The position numbers were made by a program, and so were the translations under genes. Positions 25,700 through 34,235 of a stretch of 64,000 nucleotides of DNA are shown here, piece by piece. Each line of letters starts with the position of its first letter. Positions within the stretch are counted from its first letter, which is position 1. Source of the stretch: Thermoanaerobaculia bacterium (GTDB lineage: Bacteria > Acidobacteriota > Thermoanaerobaculia > Multivoradales > J023); assembly GCA_030431255.1 (NCBI GenBank), contig JAUIJL010000025.1:1-64000 (forward strand). Reading direction: 5' to 3'. The notes under the pieces were generated by a model. That model did no database searches. It saw nothing but the letters and a program-made list of their open reading frames with translations, and was not told the origin of the DNA.

Positions 25700-26482
25700 A
25701 TGCGTAGGATTGCCATCACCAATCTGAAGGGCGGCGTGGGCAAGACCACGACCGCCGTCAATCTCGCGGCCGGGCTTGCGAGACGGCTCGAGCCCCAGGG
25801 CGAGCGCGTGCTGCTGGTGGATCTCGACCCGCAGGTGGAAGCTTCCGCCTCCTCTTGGCTGGCGGCCCCCCAAGGCAGCCCGATGTTCCTCGAAGCCCTT
25901 TTGGAACGCGGGGACCTCTACGACCTGGTATCCCCCTCACCGGTGCCCGGCTTAGATCTCATCCCCGGCCACCCTTCCCTGGCCCGAGCCGAGATCATGC
26001 TGGCGGGCGAGCCCGGTTCTGAAGCCGCCTTCCAGCGCTGCATTCAGTCGTTGCCGGACCGCTGGCGGGTGGCCATCTTCGATACCCCGCCGGCCCAAGG
26101 TTGGCTCATGCATTCGGCGCTGGCGGCCGCTTCCGACGTCCTGGTGGTGATCGAGTCCGGCGCCATGGCCCTCGGCTCCCTTGTGGGTTTGGATCGGGTC
26201 ATTCGCTTGGTGCGCGAGCGCCTCAACCCCCAGCTCGAGCTATTCGGCGTGTTGCAAAGCCGGGCCGACACCCGCACCCGCCTGTATCGGGAGGTGGCGG
26301 AGCTGCTCGCGGAGCAATTCGGCCCCCAAGCGATGCAAACGGTGATCCGCTCCGATGTCCGCCTGCTCGAAGCTCCTGGACATCGTCAAGACATCTTCAC
26401 CTACGCGCCGAGCTCACGGGCGGCCCAAGATTTCGAGCAGCTGGCGGCGGAGGTCGCCCAGCGATTGGACCTGGGGCGCTGA
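25700..26482 (+). CDS. ParA/MinD-type ATPase
   Basis: A 260-aa deviant-Walker P-loop ATPase. The N-terminus MRRIAITNLKGGVGKTT carries the signature Lys (about 10) and Walker Lys (about 15). VLLVDLDPQ (switch/Walker A'-linked) and VAIFDTPPAQG (Walker B) follow. I chose the ATG at 25700 since the motif begins immediately after it; a GTG at 25598 would add 34 unconserved residues. No ParB, MinE or other partner gene is adjacent, so it is an orphan ParA whose cargo is unknown. The stop is 31 bp before the Nudix gene, suggesting co-transcription. Confidence 0.85.
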   Translation: MRRIAITNLKGGVGKTTTAVNLAAGLARRLEPQGERVLLVDLDPQVEASASSWLAAPQGSPMFLEALLERGDLYDLVSPSPVPGLDLIPGHPSLARAEIMLAGEPGSEAAFQRCIQSLPDRWRVAIFDTPPAQGWLMHSALAAASDVLVVIESGAMALGSLVGLDRVIRLVRERLNPQLELFGVLQSRADTRTRLYREVAELLAEQFGPQAMQTVIRSDVRLLEAPGHRQDIFTYAPSSRAAQDFEQLAAEVAQRLDLGR

Positions 26483-26513
26483 GCTATCACCCAGCAACTC
26501 GACGACCCAAGCC

Positions 26514-27113
26514 ATGACCCACACCGCGGACAGCGCCCTTTCTGCCCACCGATCCGGAACCGACCCGGTTCCTTGGACCTGCTGTGACGATATCGACTGG
26601 CCTCGCTGGCAACCCCAAGACGTGGCGACGCTGACATTCGTCTTCCGCCCGGAGGTGCCGGTCGCGCAGCAAACGGATGAGATCCTGCTGATTCGAAAGC
26701 TGCGGGGATTGGGTGCGGGCAAAGTCAACGGACCGGGAGGGCGGCTCGAAGGAGACGAGACGTTGATCCAATGCGCGGTGCGGGAGGTGCAGGAAGAGCT
26801 GGGGGTCACGCCGCTGGATCCGGTCGAGCGGGGTCGCCTCGATTTCCAATTCGCCGACGGATACAGCCTGCGTTGCCACGTTTTTTCCACCCGACGATTT
26901 CACGGCTCCGCGGTGGCGACCGAGGAGGCGATTCCGCTCTGGACCCGGGTCGATCGAATTCCTTTCGATCAAATGTGGGCGGACGACATCCTTTGGTTCC
27001 CGCACTTGCTCGCCCAGCGACCGTTCGTCGGTCAATTCATTTTCGACAACGACACGATGGTCGATATGCGACTGAGATCAGACGTGGACCTCAACCTCGA
27101 CATGTCCCCTTGA
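26514..27113 (+). CDS. Nudix hydrolase resembling MTH1/NUDT1 (oxidised purine dNTP pyrophosphatase)
   Basis: A 199-aa protein with a complete Nudix box, G76-x5-E82-x7-R90-E-V-x-E94-E95-L-G97. The flanking sequences resemble eukaryotic MTH1 more than E. coli MutT: RGLGAGKVNGPGG before the box, and WADDILWFPHLLAQRPFVGQFIF near the C-terminus, which corresponds to the MTH1 substrate-binding segment with its DD-x-x-WFP motif. The likely job is hydrolysis of 8-oxo-dGTP or 2-hydroxy-dATP to monophosphates. About 35 residues precede the domain. The start ATG is 31 nt after the ParA gene. Confidence 0.82.
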   Translation: MTHTADSALSAHRSGTDPVPWTCCDDIDWPRWQPQDVATLTFVFRPEVPVAQQTDEILLIRKLRGLGAGKVNGPGGRLEGDETLIQCAVREVQEELGVTPLDPVERGRLDFQFADGYSLRCHVFSTRRFHGSAVATEEAIPLWTRVDRIPFDQMWADDILWFPHLLAQRPFVGQFIFDNDTMVDMRLRSDVDLNLDMSP

Positions 27114-27272
27114 GCCTTTCGGCTTGCCCCAATCGGCTGAGGGCGGTACCGTTGGCTCCCGAAGACGTTGTTTCCCAAACAAGACGGTCTCGACGTGCGT
27201 CGGCTGCACCGCCGGCGCCGCTACAGGTCCCCAACGACACACAACCCGTACTTTTCCGATAAAGGAGCCACA

Positions 27273-27788
<516 letters not shown>

Positions 27789-27836
27789 TCTCCGATTTCT
27801 CCCATCAGCGGGTGCTCATACCAAAGAGCTCCCTAC

Positions 27837-27869
27837 AAAAAAGGCCGCGGAGCGTTCCGCGGCCTTTTT
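27837..27869. terminator. Bidirectional rho-independent terminator
   Basis: The near-perfect hairpin AAGGCCGCGGA-GCGT-TCCGCGGCCTT is flanked by A-run and T-run. It works in both orientations, ending the cyclophilin transcript on the plus strand and the convergent OmpW transcript on the minus strand. Confidence 0.88.
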
Positions 27870-27931
27870 GCTTTTGGGCTGTTTTTGTGCTTCCGACCTC
27901 TCCCGCCGGAAGCACCCGATGAGGGCGGCGA

Positions 27932-28606
27932 TCAGAATCGTTTTCCGAAACCGATTCCCCAAACCCAAGGATTGATGTCCACATCGACGTCCACGACCCC
28001 GAGGGCGCCCGGTGTGTCGATGGTCGCGGTGGTGTCCATTTGGATGTATTTGACGTCCAGGTTGAAGAACCAGTCCCCGGAGCCGATATCCACGCCGATC
28101 TGACCGGCGAGGCCCACGGACTCATCCAAATCTACGCTGCTCTCGCCGCCGGCGGCGGTTTCGAATCCAGACGTGGCTTCTTCATCATAGAAAAGCGTGA
28201 AATTGACGCCGGCGCCGATGTAGGGCCGGATCGTGGCGTTGGGTGCGAAGTGGTACTGCAGCACCAGGGTCGGCGGCAAGACCCGGCTGTCGACAATTTT
28301 GCCCAGGGCCGCCAAGCTGCCGGTGCCGAAGACGTCGTGTTGGGTGGTTCCCAGAACCAGCTCGATGCCGATGTGGTCGTTCGGCTTATAGGTGATGTCG
28401 AGCTCGGGCACCGTATCGTCGTTGACGGTGACGCCGCTGCCACCGATATCCCCACCGTTGCTGCGCACGGCCGAGCTGCTGCTATCGGGGTCTACATTGA
28501 TGGCACGCAGGCGAACCAACCACTCCGAGCCTTCGGCGGGAACCGCCGAAAAGAAGAACGCGGCGACCAGACCTAAAACAAGAAAACGAATTCCGTCTGA
28601 CTTCAT
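27932..28606 (-). CDS. OmpW-family outer-membrane protein
   Basis: A 224-aa protein with a signal peptide (MKSDGIRFLVLGLVAAFFFSAVPAEG). The body matches the OmpW layout: WLVRLRAINVDPDSSS at the mature start, ITYKPNDHIGIELVLGTTQHDV, LPPTLVLQYHFAPNATIRPYIGAGVNFTLFYDE, and a final aromatic residue (GIGFGKRF). It is an eight-strand barrel forming a small hydrophobic channel in the outer membrane. The start ATG has AGGAGT upstream. It is convergent with the cyclophilin gene across the shared terminator. Confidence 0.9.
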   Translation of the reverse strand: MKSDGIRFLVLGLVAAFFFSAVPAEGSEWLVRLRAINVDPDSSSSAVRSNGGDIGGSGVTVNDDTVPELDITYKPNDHIGIELVLGTTQHDVFGTGSLAALGKIVDSRVLPPTLVLQYHFAPNATIRPYIGAGVNFTLFYDEEATSGFETAAGGESSVDLDESVGLAGQIGVDIGSGDWFFNLDVKYIQMDTTATIDTPGALGVVDVDVDINPWVWGIGFGKRF

Positions 28607-28942
28607 AAGATTGACTCCTAAAGTCCCTGATTCTCCCGGACGCAGAAGAATCTCTGCGTTATTTCACTAGTCCACCGAAAACATGTGTCCACCGAAAACA
28701 GCATCGTTTCAATAGAGCTAAACATCTAAACATCCCAACCAGCCCCACGGGAGCCGAAACAGCCCTGACGCCGTGCCTCCGTGATCGTCACCCAGCCGCG
28801 CAAGGCGGCAAGACGGCGAAAGGCTTCGAGACACGCAGAGCCGATGGATCCTAGTCCACCGATCATGGTAGTCCGAATCCTTCGAAAGATCAAATTTAAT
28901 CGATAGTTAGCGGCCCTACGACGATGCCGGAAGGGGGCTTGC
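28607..28942. other. Intergenic region with short direct repeats
   Basis: Between OmpW and the phosphatase no gene is supported. A small hairpin ACGCAG...CTGCGT lies near 28640-28659. GTCCACCGAAAACA occurs twice, at 28670-28683 and 28686-28699, 16 bp apart. The rest shows no further structure I can defend. The OmpW promoter should lie in its left part. Confidence 0.4.
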
Positions 28943-31336
28943 TCAAGCTTCGGAAGGCTTTTCCACGGCAGCCTGAAGGATCAGGGCCGTGCAGTCGTCG
29001 TCGGGCTCTCGACCGCCCAAATATCTGCTCACCTCCGTCAAGATGCCGGCCAAGATGTCCGGTGCGGCCAGCGGTGCCAGGGACTCGAGACACGATTCCA
29101 GCCGCTCATAGCCGAACGGCTCTCCGGTCCGCTCGGCGGCGGCTTCGATCAAACCGTCGCTGACCAATACCAACGTGTCTCCCACCCGCAGCCGAGTCTC
29201 GATGATTTCGACCCGCAGCTCCGGGCGAGCGCCGAGGGGGTAAATCTTGGGCGCCCACGAATCCATGGGACCGTCCCGGCTCAATCGCCACACCACATGC
29301 CCCGAGCTGGCAAATTCGAGGGATCCGGTCCGTGAATCGTAGAGGCCGTACACCAGGGTGGTCAGCAAACGGCGGTCGGCAAGCTCGAACAACATGCCGT
29401 TGACCGACTCAAAGACCTTCGCCACCTTCGGTTCAAAGCGAAAGTGGGCTCTCAGCGCGCCGCGCACCGTGGACATCACCAAACCACTGGAAATCCCGTG
29501 GCCGGCGACGTCCCCCAGGGCAAAGGCAAGGCGATCGTCGTCCAACGGGTAGACGTCGTAAAAATCGCCGCCGATCTCCGAAGCGGACAAATAGGCGTGG
29601 GCGAGCTGCAATCCCGCCAGCTCCGGAGGAACCTGCGGCAGAATCGCGGTTTGCACCTCTTTGGCGGTGGCCAGCTCCAAACGCTGGCGCTCCCGCTCCG
29701 CGACGCGCTGGAGCACGTTGAGCGGGATCTCCGAGCTGACGTCGTAGCTATAGGTAAAAGACCGATTCGAATGTAGCCAACGCAGGCTGAGCAGGGCCGG
29801 GCCGAGAATCGCCACCAAGGTGATCCATGCCCAAGATTCGAGCCACGGATCGGCGGACATCACCAGGGGGTAGACCCGCACCAACAGCCGCATGACCAGA
29901 ACCGCCAGAATCGCCGATAGGAGATCGCTGCCCAGGAAGAGCACCAGGGGAATGGACGCCAGCACCAACAGCCACGGGGCGGCGACCCAAACCGGTGCGA
30001 GCTCGAAAGGCATCGGCACCATGACCGCGCTGACCATCAGCGCCGGAACGAAACCCAGCCTCCGCCCCAGACGGTGGAAGAGAAACGGCACCACCACCAA
30101 AAACGTCAGCAGCATGGGCATCCAGAGCAGGAAGATCTCCCGAAATAACCAACCGATCAGCGGCTCGCCGCCGATCATCGCTTGATCGATCAGCGGCCCC
30201 ATCAGGGGCGTCGCCCCGAACCACTTCATGGGCAGGCTCAAGGAGAGCGACAAACCCGCTCCCAAACAGCCGACGCACAACCCGTGCAGCACCGCCCGCG
30301 CCACCGTGACGTTGCGCCAATCCCCCTGCAGGATGGCCTCGAAGGCCGCCAAACGATGCCGCCATTGATCCCGCGCCAGGGCCTCTCCGACCCCGCTGGT
30401 GAGGAAGGCCAAGAATCCCATGAAGATCAACAACACCACGCAGCCGACCACCCAGAGGGCGCGCTGCGAGGAGGAGGCCGCCCCCATTTCTCGAATGGCC
30501 AGCACCAAATACGGAATGCCCGCAGCGACCACCAGCTCCGCCACGTGCAGGGATCGGCGCAATCTCATCTGACCGGCTTCGTAATATCGGAACCACAAGG
30601 CGATCAAGACCAAAAACACCAGACCGACCACCACACAACGGGTCAGATAAAGATAGGTCTGGCCTTCTACCTGCGGCATGTCGGCAGCGGCGCGGGTGTC
30701 GGTGTGCCAATGCTTCCAACCGCTCAGCCGTCCCCCCTGGAAAATCACGGAGATGCCATGGCTCAGCCCGTCCAATCGGGCCGCGGTCTCCAAACGGCGA
30801 AATCGAACCTCCTTGCGTTGGGAATCACGGCCCTGGTCTTGGATGAAGGGCGAGTCGTAGGAGCCCAGCTCGACCCCACGTCGGGCCAAAAATCCCATGG
30901 CTCGACGTGCCGCTTGGGGATTCGACAGCGTCGAGCCGGTCTCCTCGAATCTGGCTTGAACCGCGTGCAAAGAGCCGTCCAGGCCCACTAGGGCTTCGTG
31001 GGAGGGCCTGCCGTCGGATTCGACCCGAACGCGCCAAGCGACCACCTGTGAGCCCAAAGGCTCCAGACGCAGGGCCTCGTGCTGGCGTCGAGTCAGGTCC
31101 CGGAGCAGACGCCGCTCCAGGGAACGATCCACCGAAAGCTGCACATGGAATCGGGCGTCGGCGGGCAGCGGACCCAGCTCCTCAAAGGCGGTGCGAGCCA
31201 CTTCGATGGCCTCGCTTCGACGGATATGAATCACCTCGGGAGCCAACGAGAAGGCTCTCCCCCAGGCGAGAAGGATCAGGATGGCGCCGGCCAAACCCAT
31301 CCCCATCCACGACAGTAAACGCAACAAACCGCCCAT
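28943..31336 (-). CDS. Multi-pass membrane PP2C/SpoIIE-type serine phosphatase (RsbU-like)
   Basis: A 797-aa protein. An N-terminal membrane segment is followed by an extracytoplasmic region of about 200 residues. A block of several transmembrane helices (about residues 220-500) comes next, then a cytoplasmic PP2C phosphatase domain. Domain motifs: AKEVQTAILPQ, GGDFYDVYPLDDDRLAFALGDVAGHG (metal-binding Asp residues), VLVSDGLIEA and PDDDCTALIL. Such phosphatases usually act on anti-anti-sigma factors or as counterparts of kinases. The gene is transcribed divergently from a Ser/Thr kinase only 108 bp away, suggesting a functional pair. No STAS or anti-sigma gene is adjacent. Confidence 0.88.
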   Translation of the reverse strand: MGGLLRLLSWMGMGLAGAILILLAWGRAFSLAPEVIHIRRSEAIEVARTAFEELGPLPADARFHVQLSVDRSLERRLLRDLTRRQHEALRLEPLGSQVVAWRVRVESDGRPSHEALVGLDGSLHAVQARFEETGSTLSNPQAARRAMGFLARRGVELGSYDSPFIQDQGRDSQRKEVRFRRLETAARLDGLSHGISVIFQGGRLSGWKHWHTDTRAAADMPQVEGQTYLYLTRCVVVGLVFLVLIALWFRYYEAGQMRLRRSLHVAELVVAAGIPYLVLAIREMGAASSSQRALWVVGCVVLLIFMGFLAFLTSGVGEALARDQWRHRLAAFEAILQGDWRNVTVARAVLHGLCVGCLGAGLSLSLSLPMKWFGATPLMGPLIDQAMIGGEPLIGWLFREIFLLWMPMLLTFLVVVPFLFHRLGRRLGFVPALMVSAVMVPMPFELAPVWVAAPWLLVLASIPLVLFLGSDLLSAILAVLVMRLLVRVYPLVMSADPWLESWAWITLVAILGPALLSLRWLHSNRSFTYSYDVSSEIPLNVLQRVAERERQRLELATAKEVQTAILPQVPPELAGLQLAHAYLSASEIGGDFYDVYPLDDDRLAFALGDVAGHGISSGLVMSTVRGALRAHFRFEPKVAKVFESVNGMLFELADRRLLTTLVYGLYDSRTGSLEFASSGHVVWRLSRDGPMDSWAPKIYPLGARPELRVEIIETRLRVGDTLVLVSDGLIEAAAERTGEPFGYERLESCLESLAPLAAPDILAGILTEVSRYLGGREPDDDCTALILQAAVEKPSEA

Positions 31337-31444
31337 ACTCCTTAGCCTATGCCCTCGGCAACCCGGTCCGCAGCCCTGAAGGGAAAATTTTCAACGTCTT
31401 TACGCTCGGCGATTTCGGCCTGATTTCAGGTAAGCTGAGCTCCC

Positions 31445-34147
31445 ATGATCGGACAGCAGATCGGTAACTATCGCATCGACGGCGAGCACGCGCGAGGTGC
31501 CATGGGCGTCGTGTATCGGGCCACGGATCTGCGCCTGGATCGCCCGGCCATCCTCAAGGTGCCCGTGCCTGAGCTGCTCGCGCATCCCCGCGCGCGGGAC
31601 CGATTCGAGCGCGAGGCCCGCGCGGCCTCGGCACTCGACCACCCCAACATCTGCACGATCTACCAAATCGGTGAGCTGGACCTACCCGATTCAGCAGGAC
31701 AGCTTTTCATCGCCATGGCCTATTACCGTGGCGAAACCCTGGACGCCAAGCTCAAAAGAGGCCCCCTGAGCTCGGCCGAGGTCGCCCATTGGGTCCGGCA
31801 AATCGCCGCCGGTCTGGAGGCCGCCCACCGCCAAGGCATCGTGCACCGAGACATTAAGGCCGCCAACATCATCATTACCGACGAGAATCGGGTAAAGATT
31901 CTCGATTTCGGGCTCGCCAAGCTCACGGATCTGCCGGACCCGGGGCCTCAGGGTCTGGTGGGCACGCCGGCCTATTTGCCGCCGGAAATCCTACGCGGAC
32001 AAGATGCCGATGCGCGCAGCGATCTCTTTTCGCTGGCCGTGCTGTCCTACGAGATGCTCACTGGTCGGGTGCCGTTCGCCGAGCTGGGCGGACCGGCCTT
32101 GCTCAACGCCCTGTTGAACCGCGACCCCGAGCCTCCTTCCGGCTTCATGCACGGCTCGGCGGACCGATCAATCCCTGAAGGCGACTTCAGAGACGGCGCA
32201 GGCAATCTCGACGAGATCGATCGGGTGATCCTCACCGGCTTGGCCAAAGAGCCGGCTGATCGTTGGTCGGATGTCGGCGAGTTTGCGCGCCGTCTCGGTG
32301 ACGCGCTCGGCCATCCCGACCCTACCCAACCGATTTCGATGCCGGAAACTCCGTCGCGGCGAATCCGCGTTGGGGTCTCGGTCGGACTTTTGTTGATTTC
32401 CCTGATGCTCTTCCTATTTGGTTGGCGTGAGATGGGTGCGCCGCCGAATACCCCGATCGTGCGAAACACGGTGCCGCTGACACGGGCCTCCGGATTGGAA
32501 AAGAGCCCGGCTTTCTCCCCCGGCGCGGAGAGCCTGGCCTACGCCTCCGACGAGCTCGGAAACCTGGATATTTGGATCCGACGTTTCGGCTCCAACCGCA
32601 CCGTACCCCTGACCGCCGACCACGAGGGTTACGACGACTCCCCGACCTTCTCCCCCGACGGCCAGTGGATCGCCTTCGTCTCCGATCGCAACGGTGGTGG
32701 CATCTTTCTCATGCCGGCGTTGGGGGGACCACCCCGCAAAGTGTTCTCCCTACCCTTTGTCGCGAGCCAAGAATCCGCGATTTGGGTGCCGACCGTGGCC
32801 TTTTCGCCGGATGGAAAACAGCTTGCGGTCAGCGAGGTCAATAATTTCGCCGGGCCTTGGCTGGTGGACGTCGCCGACGGCCATGCCCGAGAGCTCACCA
32901 AACCCGAATCCGTCGTCGACGTGCCCCTCGTGCAGCCGGTTTTCTCCCCCGATGGCCGCAGCTTGGTGATGGTCGCCATGGAAGGGGTCGGCACCACGGT
33001 ATCGACCCTGTGGCGTCTCGGTTTAGAGACGGAGCAGGCCGAAGCCTTGACCTCCGGCGACACCCTCGATCAGCACCCGGTTTTCAGCCCCGACGGACGC
33101 CGCCTCTACTTCGTGTCCAACCGCGCCGGCATCTTCGATCTTTGGTTCCTGGATTTCGAGAAGAAGCTGGGGGGACCCCCGAAGATCGCCGGGCCCGCAC
33201 GCCCTCTGACCGCCGGAGCTGAGGTGGGTTTCCCGGCCATTTCGCCCAGTGGCCGAGAGCTGGTCTACTCCAAAATCAACGAACGATCGAATATTTGGTC
33301 CGCCCCCTTGTCCGAGCAACCCGTGGGATTCGAAGACGCCACCCAGATGACGTTCGAAAACCACCTGATCGAATTTGTCCACCCGTCCTCCGATGGTCGC
33401 TGGCTGACCTTCGACTCCAATCGCAGCGGCAATGTGGACCTCTGGCTCATGCCGAGCGAAGGAGGATCCCCCCAGCGCTTGACCACCGACCCCGCTCACG
33501 ACTTCTGCCCCCGCTTTTCACCCGACGACCGCGAGATTCTGTTCTATTCCCTGCGCAGCGGAAATCGGGATTTGTGGGTCCTTTCCCGGGACGACGGCAG
33601 CCTGCGGACGCTGGCCCCCCACCCCACTCGAGATTGGATGGGCCAGTGGCTGCCCGACGGACGCTCGGTGGTCTTCGAATCCTCCCGTTCGGGCAATCGA
33701 GATCTGTGGAGGGTTGCGGCGGACGGTCGCAGCGAGCCCGAGCAGCTGACGTTTCACAGCTCCCAAGACATGTATCCCGTGCCGTCCCCCGATGGTCGGC
33801 GGGTGGCTTTTGCCTCCAATCGCGATGGCCGGATGGAGATCTACCTCTTGGATCTGGAATCCGGCCAGACCCGCCGCCTGAGCCGCCGCGGCACCTTCAG
33901 TGTCCTGCTGCCGTTCTCCTGGTCGAAAGACGGCACCGAGATCTACGCCCAAGCGCGAGAAGCCGGCCTGAGGGCTCCGAATCTATGGTCGATCCGGGTC
34001 GACGACGGCAGCAGCCGACCCCGAACCCGCTTCCGCACGACCCGTCGACAACTATTCGAAACCCTGTCGATCCACCAACAACGGGCCTTTTTTCCCGTCC
34101 GCGAGCGCCAGGGGGACCTGTGGCTCGCTGAGCTGCGATTCGAATGA
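31445..34147 (+). CDS. Eukaryote-like Ser/Thr protein kinase with C-terminal TolB/PD40 beta-propeller
   Basis: A 900-aa protein. The kinase domain (residues 8-275) has a degenerate Gly loop (EHARGAMGVVY instead of G-x-G-x-x-G), catalytic Lys38 (AILKV), HRDIKAAN with Asp136, DFG with Asp154, and an LPPEI equivalent of APE. It is probably active. One transmembrane helix (VGVSVGLLLISLMLFLFGW, near residue 310) separates it from an extracytoplasmic propeller of roughly nine PD40-type repeats (FSPDG...IAFVSDRNGG, FSPDGRRLYFVSNRAG and similar). This makes it a transmembrane receptor kinase of the type frequent in Acidobacteria. It diverges from the SpoIIE phosphatase. Its stop is embedded in a 15-bp repeat array that leads into the amidase gene. 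Confidence 0.92.
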   Translation: MIGQQIGNYRIDGEHARGAMGVVYRATDLRLDRPAILKVPVPELLAHPRARDRFEREARAASALDHPNICTIYQIGELDLPDSAGQLFIAMAYYRGETLDAKLKRGPLSSAEVAHWVRQIAAGLEAAHRQGIVHRDIKAANIIITDENRVKILDFGLAKLTDLPDPGPQGLVGTPAYLPPEILRGQDADARSDLFSLAVLSYEMLTGRVPFAELGGPALLNALLNRDPEPPSGFMHGSADRSIPEGDFRDGAGNLDEIDRVILTGLAKEPADRWSDVGEFARRLGDALGHPDPTQPISMPETPSRRIRVGVSVGLLLISLMLFLFGWREMGAPPNTPIVRNTVPLTRASGLEKSPAFSPGAESLAYASDELGNLDIWIRRFGSNRTVPLTADHEGYDDSPTFSPDGQWIAFVSDRNGGGIFLMPALGGPPRKVFSLPFVASQESAIWVPTVAFSPDGKQLAVSEVNNFAGPWLVDVADGHARELTKPESVVDVPLVQPVFSPDGRSLVMVAMEGVGTTVSTLWRLGLETEQAEALTSGDTLDQHPVFSPDGRRLYFVSNRAGIFDLWFLDFEKKLGGPPKIAGPARPLTAGAEVGFPAISPSGRELVYSKINERSNIWSAPLSEQPVGFEDATQMTFENHLIEFVHPSSDGRWLTFDSNRSGNVDLWLMPSEGGSPQRLTTDPAHDFCPRFSPDDREILFYSLRSGNRDLWVLSRDDGSLRTLAPHPTRDWMGQWLPDGRSVVFESSRSGNRDLWRVAADGRSEPEQLTFHSSQDMYPVPSPDGRRVAFASNRDGRMEIYLLDLESGQTRRLSRRGTFSVLLPFSWSKDGTEIYAQAREAGLRAPNLWSIRVDDGSSRPRTRFRTTRRQLFETLSIHQQRAFFPVRERQGDLWLAELRFE

Positions 34148-34215
34148 CTGCGAGTCTAATGACTGCGAGTCTAATGACTGCGAGACGAATGACTGCGAGT
34201 CGAATGACTGCGAGT
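34141..34215. repeat. 15-bp tandem array across the kinase stop codon
   Basis: Five full units of CGAATGACTGCGAGT and one-base variants run from 34141 to 34215, with a partial sixth unit that turns into the amidase ribosome binding site. The first unit contains the kinase stop (34145-34147). Each unit supplies ATG-ACT-GCG-AG, so a 31-codon open frame runs from ATG 34144 (overlapping the kinase stop as ATGA) to TGA 34237-34239, which overlaps the amidase TTG start. Confidence 0.8.
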
Positions 34216-34223
34216 CGAATGAT

Positions 34224-34229
34224 AAGGAG
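34224..34229 (+). promoter_or_regulatory. Ribosome binding site that selects a TTG start
   Basis: AAGGAG lies 6 nt before TTG 34236, deciding the amidase start. It comes from the degenerate last unit of the 15-bp array. Confidence 0.7.
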
Positions 34230-34235
34230 ATTCGA

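Noticed and set aside
34141-34215. CRISPR or phage attachment site
   Set aside because: Units are contiguous with no spacers; it is a simple 15-bp tandem array and no integrase is near.
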